From NCBI RefSeq assembly GCF_036588685.1, contig NC_086375.1:9789916-9853915 (forward strand): DNA of 64,000 nt. Direction: 5' to 3'. Made by a program: the position numbers and the translations under genes. Below the pieces are notes generated by a model that was not told the DNA's origin, did no database searches, and was given only the letters and a program-made list of their open reading frames with translations. Shown piece by piece: positions 33,133-44,800 of the stretch (its first letter is position 1; each line of letters starts with the position of its first letter). Origin of the DNA: Mytilus trossulus. Lineage: Eukaryota > Mollusca > Bivalvia > Mytilida > Mytilidae.

Positions 33133-36100
33133 TTATGTCATTAATGGAAGTTTCTTCTTCTCTTTTTGAGCTGTCTTCTTTCTCTTTTTACTAAGATAAT
33201 TTTCTAGTTTTCCACTCTTCTGCAACTCCTTGTATTTTTCTGCCAATTCAAGCTTGCGTAGATCAGCTGTAAAATATAAAATATATCAGAATAAGAATTT
33301 CATCATGGCAAACATAACTAAATCCAAATTTGCAACCCTTGCAAATTTACGCTTAACATGATAGACAGAATATTTTGACAACATATTGGGATGAACCAAC
33401 ATTTGAAATGCATAAGTAATCATTTTCTCAAACCAAACAGAAATGCGGAACTTTTCATTTCTATTCAATTATTAAAAATCAACTTCATTGCCTACATCGA
33501 TATATTTAGGAGATAACTGTATTCTAGTTTAAGCTCCGATGGCATCAATTGGGGATTTGGTGGTCACAAATTAAGTTTACTGGTGACTCATTAGCGGAGA
33601 CAGTAAACGGGTATTTGCGACCATCAAATCCCCAATTGATGCCTTTAGCGCTTAACATACAATATTGTTATCTCTATTGTAATGAAACTGACAGAAAACA
33701 ACATTAAAATATGGTATTAAAATCTGTAATATGCCGTCTGTGCGTATGTCCCATAGCATCAATTGTCAAATGATGCCATGTCAAAAAGTGCCGTTATCCA
33801 ATCAAGATAAACATTACAAACGTTGTTGCATTAGAATCACTTATTTTTGGAAATTCATCAATTTCCCTCTATGGTATTGATAATAAGTCTTCAAATGAAT
33901 ATTTAAGGTTCTAGTTTATATGTGTGGTAATACATGCAAGTAACAATGTAGCACCTTAGTCATAGAAAACTTGTCTTATGTTGATAAGATTCATTTTCAA
34001 CAATTCTAAGAACATCAAAATTTTGATGAGAAATTTTTATCTTTTGGACAAGTATATTTCACTAATACATTATTAGAAATCCCAATGTTATACTCTGGAA
34101 AAATAAAGAGTTATCTTCCTTACTTTTCTTTAAGAAAAATGGCTTCTTTCCTTCCTTGACTTGTGACTGTTCCTTTTTCTTCCATTCTTTTTCCAATGTT
34201 TTCCTTTTGTCTTTCTGTTTCTCTGATTGTTCTTGTTGGTCCTTTATAGAAGAGAATTCAATCATTAATGCCCCATCTTTCAAACTGGTCATTTCAGCAA
34301 AATTTTTAACTTTACATTGTAGATGATGTTCACAGCAGTATTTACACTTTTGACAATATGCAGGGTAATAATATTAATATTGAAAAGTATAATATGCAGC
34401 ACAACTAGTATCTCTATTTTTATTGGTTTGTTTTTCTAAATTGGTTTCAATAATTGAACTGATGACTGAAATTCAAGGTGATTTTGATCAGAAAAACCAA
34501 CATCAGACAGAAATAGAACACATCAATAGATCAGTATGGCCTTGCTTATGAAACAAAATTATGTCTTTAATCCAAAAAATTAATTACTTGTATGAAGAAA
34601 ATAAATTGAAACAACTTAATTGTTTTAAGATGATAACTTTTCCCAGTCTGCTATAGGAAGAACATGAAATCAGACAAGGATAGTTACATCCCTATACTGT
34701 GGATTCATTTCTTTTCGTGAGTACCAAATTTTTTGGGGGATTATAGAAAAATTGTATTTTTATGGATATTGGATTTTGTGGTTTTAAAAAAGTCAGCTTT
34801 TTGGGCTGTATAAATTTGTATGAATAATAATGAACCCACAGTAGGTTTTCTCTATATTGAATGTTATCAAATACTAGAAGATGCCAGCAAATCGCATTAC
34901 AATATTGGGCAAGTATTGAAACGAAAGAGATTTTGAATTTTGTGGGCAGTACATTGACTGAGCATGCATGAAAGTGTATAAAACAGGGATCGATAACCAT
35001 CTTCAAATTTGGATATCTTCTCAGATATTGGTGTTGTATGTGGAAAACAGATTGTTTTCAAAGACAAATTTAGGAAGAACAAAACATTACATTTATATGC
35101 CATATCACAAATATTTCTGACTTTGTATGGTTCAAAGGATTTGCAGCTCAATGAAACCAGTATTTTCTTTTAGTAGTACATGTACAGATCATATCTAAAC
35201 TGACATACTAACCATTCTGTTGTATAGCATCTTAAGTTCCACTTTCTTTTCAGGGTCTTTTTCTTTTTTCATAGTCTTCTTGATTTTCTAGATAAATGAT
35301 TTATAAAGACAAGTATTTATTCATAATAAACTGTTATGACAGAGATATGTCTCGCGTTTTTGTCATTTTGATATTGCAAATGTTGGAATGAAAAAAGCAA
35401 TACTTTAACATGTAAGTTATGCAAATATTCAAAGTGACCTGACTGAAGGTACAAACAATCTCCATATAAATTAGATATGCCAATGCTAATACAACTGCAT
35501 AACAAATACCATTGACTTATAAAAAGTCGTTCCCTTTAAACAAACTTAAAAACAAACATTAACTTGTAAACTATGTAAAAGTGTCAGCTTCAATGATGAG
35601 GTCACCGACGCCAGAAACAGCAAATTTCAAATAGTAATATATAGTCTTATGTAATGTTTTAACTATTAATCCAGTCATGAATATAAGTCAAGGTCAAGAA
35701 CACCCTTGTAGTTTTTTAGCAATTTAATGTCGAAGATGATAACTTAATTGATGAATTACCTCCTTCTCTCGACTCTTTATATCGTATAGGAAAGAATAAT
35801 TAGATTTAAAGTAGCTCTCATTGTACTCCCCAGACAGATCATCAAATCTGGGGTCCCTGGTCATCTGTAATAGAAAGCACATTTGTACTTACAGTAAATG
35901 TAGGTAAATACATGTGTAATAAAAGTAAATTTAAGTTGGTAAATGTGCAATAAAATCTGAAATCTGTCTTACATATAGTAGGTTTTTTGTTTGTCCCCCA
36001 TATAATGTCACACGGAGAACATGGTGTCTGTCTGTGTCGGTTTGATTCAGTTAATTCTCTCACAGGTACAATTCTTGCAAGAATTTTATAAAACTTATAC

Positions 36101-39100
36101 TAAAATTAAATATCAGCAATATCATGGACAGGTTCTATAATGGTGGACGTTTTATAGTTATGCCTCTTGGAAATATAAAATATGTGCAAGATGGGGAACA
36201 TAAGAACTTTTATTATTTTAGTTTAGTATATGAAAATTCGCTAATAAAACTATTATAAAGACTACAAATAGATATAGGAAGATGTGGTGTGAGTGCCAAT
36301 GAGACAACTCTCCATCCAAATAACAATTTAAAAATTAAACCATTATAGGTACAAAGCATTGTTCGGTTGCAGAAATGATGTCCTGAACACTTCAGAGCTA
36401 AATTGAGTGATAGGAAAAAGTGACATTGCTAAACTACTATGTGATGTTGATGTGTTAATACATATATTTTCATATTTCAAATATAAATACATACTTCTGT
36501 ATCCAGTACAACCTAAGATTTCTTTGATTGGGAACATTTAAATTTGACAAGACATAAAATAAAATTGAGAATGGAAATGGTGAATGTTTCAAAGAGACAA
36601 CCCGACCAAAGAAAAAAAACAACAGCAGAAGGTCACCAACAGGTCTTCAATGTAGCGAGAAATTCCTTCAGCTGGCCCTAAACAAATATATACTAGTTCA
36701 GGAATAATGAACGCCATACTAATTTCCAAATTGTGAACATATTTTGTATTGCACATGTTGTAATGCAAGTGATAAAATTGATTGCTCTAACCACTTTCGG
36801 TTTATGTCTGGTAAATCATATTTTCTTGTGGTTGACATTAAATTGGGGTCTGTTTTCTTAGTCATATGATCTTGTTGCATTCAATTCTTGTGTTGAAATA
36901 AGAAAGAAAATTTCTATGATCAGTAATATTAATCATATCTTGACGTATTAAAGCATTGAAATATAAGATAAATTACCTTCTTCTTAGCTGGATCACTTTC
37001 TTTGCTTAACCTCACTGGTCTTTTAGATGACATTTCCATTGGTCTATAAATAGATTAATTCATTTATAAAGTAGTTTTAGTGCTGAAAATCTAGAAATAT
37101 ATGTGTGACTTGATGAATGAAAGGAAATGTTATGTTACCATAGTAGTCATCTATACTAGTCTAGTCCATCATAATGTGTTAATGTGACCAATAAATTTAC
37201 CAAATGTACAAGCTTTACTTATAATGAACTTGAGTTGCTACTTTCTATGATGGTCATAGAAAGTATGCATATCAAACATACTGTCTTAACAACAGAAAAA
37301 AAGATCCCTAAGAAGGAATAATTAGAAAAAAATCCAAAGTTTTGATGAACATGAAGTGATTAATTTACTGTAAATTCAGAAATTATTGCAATGTTTTTAT
37401 AATTGCAAAACAAATGTGACATCATTTTGATTTTTTTTCATAACAATTCAATTCAAATAGAATTTTTCTAAAGATCGCAATAATTAAAATTTCATTTAAG
37501 TCTAAATGACAAAATCACAATATTAATAAATGCATGCAATAATTTTTGAATTTACAATATTTAAATTCACATTTAAGGTTTCACATATTTTTTCAAAACT
37601 TACTTCAATAATTTGCACCAATTAGGAATATATTTACTGCATTCTTCATTTTTAGGGAGTTTTTAGCTATTGGATATTGTTACCTGTTCTTGTTTTCTCT
37701 TTTAAAAACTCTTTTACAGGTAGGCTTCTTTACTTTATCTCCATGAACCACCTGATTATACCTGAAAATTTTCAAATTGTTAGCACCAGAGTTGGCAAGA
37801 GTATATTTCAACTTTGTTACACTGAAGATTTCAGGGACAAATAAAGAACAAGCACAATTTCAGACATTTTCGATTTCTCAACATTTTCATTAAATAATAA
37901 CTTTTTTTTAAACTTTAGAACTTTATTTAGGTTTAAGTAGAAGGCGATTTTCAGGTAACGCAATGAAGAATATTATACTTACACTTTTAAACCGAGTCTC
38001 TCTTTCAACTGTATTAGTTCTTCAAAAGACATATTTGATAATTCTGAAACAAAATGGTATATCATATAATATAATTTGAAGGTATAACAGTTACTCTCTT
38101 CTTACCCATCATTGACATTTAAATTTGGTGTGGAATGTTCTTGATGAAAGTAAATCCAGAAGACTGCTTCAGGCCACCAAATTTATAAAATGTTATTTTC
38201 ATTTTCCAGCACACCTTTGGTACTACTGTTGGTTAGTTCTCAGGAATATTATAAGCTCAATAGTCAGTGTTTTGCCATGACATGCATGATTTATTACACA
38301 TTTCTTAAAACTGTCAGTGTGGTTGAAAAATTAAGAAATTATACAGAATCTTCCGTTCCAACTCCTTCAGTCAAAGCTGACCATATATGGTTTTTAATTA
38401 GTCTTTTAAGGTCCCAAGCATTTTATGCATCTTTTTTATTAATACATGTAGCATTCTGACGAAGGCAATTACAGAAAAGTCTTGCAAACACCAAACTAAT
38501 AAATGTATAATAGATCTCTTTTGGATATTTTTGTTGTTTGGTTGCTGTCTGTTTTGTTGCCGTCTAACTGATGCTTTATATATATATGTAACTTACCTTG
38601 CTTAACTGTTACCTAAAAACCAAAAATAAAAACAATGACTATTGATTTGATAATGAATGCAATTCTTTTAGAAGACATATTATATTGGGACCATATGTTG
38701 TTTGTTTGGGTTTTGTCTTTGTTTGTCCATATAAAATTACCTTTAATTTGTTTTTTCTTAGGTGTTCATGTTACTGTTAATGTCTGTTGTTCTGTCCATT
38801 AGGCTTGAAGCATCCTGTTGATATTTTTTATACTTTAATATTACACATGTAATACAATTCGAAAGTTTTGTACAAACTATAATTCCTTTTTGAGTATATC
38901 TTTAGAGTAATTGAACAATGACAGTTTGTCTTTTGCAAGTTGTGTGGTAACATATTCTAATTCATTTAAAGATAACTGGGAATTAAACCTAGCAGTATTC
39001 ACTTGTTTTAACTCTACCACTTCAGGTCTTGGTTCACTAATAGAATTTTAATGTACATTAAGGCCAGTTTGTGAAATGTATTTAGTTTGTTGAATAAGAT

Positions 39101-40204
39101 TTCTCCTAAACTCTGATGCAAACAATATTTTTATTGACTCCTTCCAAATAAATATATGTGTGAAGTGATTTTAACTAGTAGAACAAATCACAAATCCTAA
39201 CAAGTTGTTATTTTATGTATATACAAGTACACACCCGTGACTGATTTAAAGTATATAACTATGCCTAATTGCCTTATTGCCTAATTATATATATATAAGC
39301 CTTATTTTAGTAATTGGTAATGTCATCTGATAAAGTTATTCGATTATAAGACACATAGTTTTCTCTGCTTTCAAATCTTTCTGTTTGAAACCAGTCGACT
39401 TGGAACTTATCAATTATTGGTAATATTAATTATTATGAAAAGAAAAGGTCCTGGCTATCCAGGAATGGTGTATTTTTTAATCAACAGCATTGTCCTATAT
39501 TAGTTATCTTAGAAAATCTTGCTGATTGCTGAATAAAACTACAATAGGGAACAATTTGACAATGATTGAATTTAGTAGTGTCAGCCCTTTGATTATGACC
39601 CGTGTATGTAGCAAAATTCGAAATACACCGTTTGGTGGTGCGCCTGTCAAATGCAGAACGTACAGATAAGGTAATAGGTAACAGGTGCATGAATATACTA
39701 TTGGTATCGGTATCGGATTTGACCCGGAACTTGTTAATTATTGGCAATATTAATTGTTTGGAAAACAAAAGGGTCTTGAGTGGTGTAATTTTTAATCTAC
39801 ACCATTGTCCTATATTAGTTATATATAAAGTCGAATTCTTTGATTTGTCGTTTTTACCCGATGACGGCTGACAAATTGGACCTCGTAATTTTAGTATTAT
39901 AGATATATATAGTAAAGTTGTACAAATGTTAAACTTATATAAGCAACTTATTTATTCTTACTAATTCATCAGCTTCAGTTTCTTGTGTATCTGAACCTTC
40001 ATCTTCAGATTCTTCAACAGTACTTTCCTCAGATGATGTATCTGACTCTTCAACCTGCTCTTTCTTCTTCATCACATGTATTTTATCATCTGGATTTTGG
40101 GGTAATTTAGACATCTTATTCTTTTTTGCATTATTTACTGAATATGAAGCAGTTGTGTCTAATGTAGATTTTCTTTTTTTGGATGCAGATATAGTGGCCG
40201 ACAT
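33133..40204 (-). CDS. RRP36: RRP36, ribosomal RNA processing protein 36
   Basis: Nucleolar factor of the RRP36 family, needed for early cleavages of pre-rRNA and 40S assembly. Exons: 40204-39962, 38612-38597 (16 nt), 38043-37983, 37761-37684, 37043-36977, 35864-35760, 35287-35213, 34241-34124, 33266-33133 (stop TAA at 33135-33133); 897 nt, 298 residues. Residues 1-80 are basic then acidic/Ser-rich; then LSNMSFEELIQLKERLGLKV, RPMEMSSKRPV, the family signature RDPRFDDLSGEYNESYFKSN YSFLYDI, a long charged coiled coil, KKPFFLKKS, and the C-terminal LAEKYKELQKSGKLENYLSK with KKLPL near the end. Human RRP36 is about 259 residues; the extra length is the N-terminus. The 16-nt exon is required by phase. 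Exon 8 uses a TATAAAG| acceptor. Head-to-head with WDR92. Confidence 0.94.
33541..33642. mobile_element. Short hairpin element in RRP36 intron 8
   Basis: GGCATCAATTGGGGATTTGG at 33541 and the inverse CAAATCCCCAATTGATGCC ending 33642 form arms of about 41 bp with few mismatches and a 20-nt loop. A related GCATCAATTGTCAAATGATGCC is at 33768-33790. MITE-like. Confidence 0.6.
34696..34843. mobile_element. Short MITE with ACTGTGGATTCATTT ends
   Basis: ACTGTGGATTCATTTCTTTT at the left and AATAATGAACCCACAGT at the right are inverted repeats; about 148 bp. Resembles a mussel MITE with GTGGATTCATT ends; a diverged relative may be 15595-15800. In RRP36 intron 7. Confidence 0.55.
36563..36737 (-). repeat. 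Retroelement 3'-end repeat, copy 3 (partial)
   Basis: 175 bp matching the first third of 1347-1840 with a 14-bp deletion where that copy reads CCGCACCCGGAGGCG. In RRP36 intron 5. Confidence 0.75.
37370..37562. mobile_element. MITE with GTAAATTCAGAAAT ends, copy 2
   Basis: TACTGTAAATTCAGAAATTA to TTTTTGAATTTACAATATT; inverted ends, similar size and interior to 16444-16650. In RRP36 intron 4. Confidence 0.65.
38597..38612 (-). CDS. RRP36: RRP36 exon 2: 16-nt microexon
   Basis: GTAACAGTTAAGCAAG between TTTTTAG and GTAAGT. Exon 1 ends in phase 0 and exon 3 must be entered in phase 1 to read ELSNMSFEEL; 16 nt (five codons plus one base) supplies exactly that. Encodes VTVKQ. Confidence 0.85.
39395..39845. 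repeat. Direct repeat pair about 325 bp apart in RRP36 intron 1
   Basis: TGGAACTTATCAATTATTGG to CATTGTCCTATATTAGTTAT at 39400-39505 recurs as CGGAACTTGTTAATTATTGG to the same ending at 39724-39826. About 105 bp each, roughly 80% alike by eye. Possibly the ends of a small retroelement or a tandem duplication. Confidence 0.6.
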
Positions 40205-41828
40205 TTTCCTCTAAAATTACAATTTCTGCAAAAATAAAATATTCAGGTAAGATTACTTACACATTCATTTTATATTTATGAAATAAGTTTATTGTACATG
40301 TTTGTTCCTTTGATTATTCATGAAGTTTTAAAATTAATTGCTTTAACCTCTTTTCTAAATTAAATTGTTTATGGTTACACATCATGTTATGTTTATACAT
40401 GGATGTCTGATATTTTTACTGAGGTTGATAAAGGGTAATGTGTGCACATTTTTAGGCCTTTTCATTTCACTTGATTATGTGTTCTAACGTTTTATTTCTC
40501 ATTTTCCCTATGTTTGGTTAGATGTGTGAGCTTTTTTTTTTATCCATATTTATTTTTTTCGTGTTTCATGTCATACTTCTCGTGCTTGTCCAGCATATAT
40601 TTGATTGAAAGGTAAATCAGACTAATTAAAAGTTGACCTATATATACACCTTATCTCTATTTGTCCGTCATTACTAGATAGCACACCTGTTCCTGTAAAA
40701 TGTTTACGTCATAAAACAAAATATCTGAGGACACAATGAAAAAGTGATTGTTGTATGTGTCAAAATGTCAAGTGGCCTGGTCAGCTGGGATTAGCGATAA
40801 GGTGTATTGTGTACATGCATGTTGGGCAATAACAGGGGGACTATATTTATCTTTTAACGGTCAAAGAAAGAATAGTGACTTTTTAGTTTTAAGCCCCAAT
40901 TGTCTGCAACTGCAAGTGTGAGCCCTGTGTAGCTTGTCAATTTCCCACGCTGGTGTACCATCATAAAATATACAGGTCACAGTAATACATGATATAAAGC
41001 AAAATTAACATGCACCAATAGACAACTTTAGAGTTTGATGCATTTCCGTCAAAAACTCTGGTTTTAGTGAACGTCATTTTATGCGTTTTGGGGCGTCGTC
41101 ACTTCCATTCCAATGTTTAACGAGTGGTTGGAAAACTATAATTCTATATTGTAGGAATTATTCGGCAAATTGAATTCTCAAAATTGACAATCAGCATTGC
41201 TGTCATTAAGTACCTACAGAACAACCATTATTTCTAGTTTATCCTGCACAATGCAATCGCTAAGACGCTTGATGAACATAAATAGTGCAGGGATACAGGC
41301 GACCCCCTCTATCTGGCAAATGACATCATAAAGGCGCGTATTATAATTGACAAGTTTTTTCCAGTGACGGTTGAACTCGAAAGTGGTCTATTACTTTGAA
41401 GATCTCTGGCACCAGTTGGCACCTGACTAATATCATATCTATATGCCACTATAGGCCTTAAGTTTAGGCTTAAAACAAAATTCCAGCTGCACCTTTTGTT
41501 TGTTGACAAAAATAAATCTTAATGTCTTAGCGTGTACGTGTTATATAATTACCACTCTGTAAAAAAAAAGTATCAACAATCTACCTTATAAAGTGAGAAA
41601 TGTTAAGAGATTGCATATAATTGTTATATAAAAGAGTAAGTATCGTTTTAGACTTAAGTGACTTTAACAGCACCTGTTTTCTTTTTTATAGAGCTCTTCT
41701 GTAATAAGGTACGAAAGTTTTATTTCCGGTTAAAGTTCGCGAAAGAAAAAGAAATTTCATGTTGATACAAGATTGAGTTTAATCGAATTTCTACAAGTTT
41801 CCTTATTTAAAAAGGGTGTTAAAACAAA
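40205..41828. promoter_or_regulatory. Divergent RRP36/WDR92 intergenic region
   Basis: 1.6 kb between two start codons pointing away from each other. Promoters of both genes must lie here or in unseen 5' UTR introns. Besides the MITE at 40645-40806 I see no recognisable core promoter element; 41020-41130 is the least AT-rich part (GCGTTTTGGGGCGTCGTCAC). Confidence 0.45.
40645..40806 (+). mobile_element. 162-bp TACACC-ended MITE, copy 1
   Basis: TACACCTTATCTCTATTTGT at the left and TTAGCGATAAGGTGTA at the right are inverted ends. Interior has AAAACAAAATATCTGAGGAC and AATGAAAAAGTGATTGTTGT. Copy 2 at 42115-42276 has the same length and orientation; copy 3 at 24938-25078 is inverted. It lies between the RRP36 and WDR92 start codons. 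Confidence 0.8.
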
Positions 41829-44800
41829 ATGGAGAAGCCACAGATTATTTCCCATGTACAGAAACCAGTAAATTACACATTATTTGATACTAAGTGGATT
41901 CCTTGTAGCGCAAAATTTATTGTACTTGGTAACCATGCACGCGGAACCGGAGCATTTCAGGTTTATGAAGTACAACATGGTGATATCAAACTAGTTCATG
42001 ATGTAAGTAAGATTAAATTTCACAACAATCTGTTTCCTTGTAGCTATTATTTTCCTCCAACAGGTTGGTCTAAATCTGCCAAATTGGATTGATTGAATTT
42101 ATTGGTTGTTTAAATACACCTAATTGCTATTTGTCCGCCATTACTAGATATTGCACAGTTTCCCGTAAAATTTTGACATCATAAAACAAAATATGTGACA
42201 CCACAATGAAAAAGTGATTGTTGTTGACGTCAAAAGTTCAAGCTGCCTGGTCAGCCGGGATTAGCGATAAGGTGTATAATGTCCTGTGGCAGTGACAAGC
42301 CAATTTGTAAACAGGATCTTAATCTGCCAGTATTGAAAATGCCTTTAATATTATTCATCGGTTTTGGGACTGTTCGCCAAACAAAAGAAAACACATTCCC
42401 AACCCACAGTCACACATTCGCTCCTTGGGTCTGTTCACACCTTACATTGCCTTATGTATGCTTTATTCAAAAGGAATCCATGACAAGTCGTCCCACTGGC
42501 AAGTTGCCCCACACCTAATCGCTCCACTTTTTCACCAACTAGCCCCACTTTAAAAAAAAACCACCCCAACCTGGATTACCAAATCGCCCCACTTTTTAAA
42601 AAATCGTCCCACTTGTGAAATGTGTTAAATCCGGTTAATATTACTCCTGAAAACTCGCCCCACTGAATGGAAAACGATAAAATCTAGATTAATATATTAT
42701 TAACCAGGATGAATTTAGTAAAGCCAACTCGCCCCACTTATGGAAAAAGATGTTATCCTGTTGATTATAAGTTAAATTCCGTGAATATTACTCCTGCCAA
42801 CTAGCCCCACTTATGGAAAACGATAATATCTAGATTAATATATTATTAACCAGGATGAATGTTGTAATGCCAACTCGCCCCACTTATGGAAAAAGATGTT
42901 ATTCCGTGAATATTACTTTATTTTTAATTTTATATTAATCTAAATATTACCGTTTTCCATTAAGTGGGGCGAGTTGGCAGGAGTAATATTAAACATGATT
43001 TAAGCAATTTCACATGTTTTTTTTTAAAAAGTGGGGCGATTTGGTAATCCAGGTTGGGGTGGGTTTTTTTAAAGTGGGGAGAGTTGGTGAAAAAGTGGGG
43101 CGATTAGGTGTGGGGCGACTTGTCCTGCTTCCTTCAAAAGCAGATTAAATAAAGAGATATTTTTTTAGATGCTTACAGTGAAGTGATTTAGAATGCCTGT
43201 GATTGATTTTTTTTAAAAGTTGGGCGAGTTGGAGAGAAAGTGGGGCAATTTGCCAGTCATGTCAGTGGGGCTATTGTTGTCTTGCTTCAGAAATATAATT
43301 ATTTTTTACAGTTTCTGACGAGTTTGATATAAACTGCATAAAATCATCTGCCTTTCATTAACAAGTCTTAAAGACAAATGATTTAGTTTCTCATCACCAA
43401 GACAATATGCAAGACAATCCATTTCGTCAAAATAATTCACAAACAAAAACCCTGTTTACAGTCAACTTTACACATGTTACTATTTAAAAAGAATTCAACA
43501 CAAAACTTTAAAAGTGAATCAAACATGAACGGGAGCGAACAAGAATGTAATCTAACATGATTGCAGAGGAACAGACCTGGATTCTTATTTACAAATGTAT
43601 TGGCCATATCTTATGGGCATCACAAGACATGCAAGAGTACAGTGTACATGTTATAGTCTGATAACTTGTTTGACCTCAATAATTATTGAAAATAGCACTG
43701 TGCTGTCATATTTTACAATCAATTTTACACTTACTAGTCAAGTCTTTTGTGAAATTGCTCACAAAATTTTATCAAATTAGATGTGTTAAATCCAGATATG
43801 TTTCTAAATGTTCTATGGATTCTAATACATGTACACTGTAATAGCTTTAATTAAATTTGACCAAAAAAATCAAATGGAAGTGGGCTCATTTTAAAGGTTT
43901 AAAATTTCAAGACATGCAAGATGAAGAAAACAAATTATTTTGGATAGTTTTGCTTTTTATAGTTACATTTTACAGTAAATGTATGTCTACTATGTATTCG
44001 CAATGTAAGCTGAACAATACATTTGTCCCATATCCTTTCTGTTATGATATAAAATCTCATGATACCCTATGAGTAAGGATCTCAATGAATACATTTATTA
44101 GTCCACACTTAAAAATACTTTCAAGTTTGGTTTGCCCAAACCCTATCCATACATTGGGATAGTGTGTAGGTACATGTAGGTAGGCATTTTTTCTTTCTTT
44201 CAAAGCGAAATTGAATTGTTGGATGTTAATTAGTCTCCAAGCTGATCTTAATAAAAAAAAATCACACCAGGAAAAATTAAAGATTTTGGTTAGGCAACTA
44301 TTTTCTGGGTAGGTAGGGTAAGGGCAAACAAACCTCTTCTGTTTTATGGCCTTACATAAAATACATACATGAACATGATGAATATATTTAAAAAAAAATA
44401 TATATATTTAAATCATCTAAATAATTTTTATTAACAGATCGAGAAATCAAAAGCTTTGAAATGTGGAACATTTGGAGCATCAAGTTTACAGCAAAGATAT
44501 TTTGCGACAGGAGACTTCGATGGAAAAATGCAGATATGGTTTGTAATAAGAATTTATTAAGCATGCAACTTATTTTTTTTTGCTATTGAATAAAATCAAA
44601 TAAGATTACAATGTCCCAATTTCAGATGACTAGTTTGCTCAGAGTTTGAAAAATGTGTATTGGTTGGGTGTCATGTCTTTCTATGGACTGTTGAAATATG
44701 CATTTAAAAGACTTTTTTCATCATGTTTATATTACCGACTCCAAATTATATAATTGCTCAACGGGTTGTCAAATCTGTTGTTAGACATCCATGTACTTGG

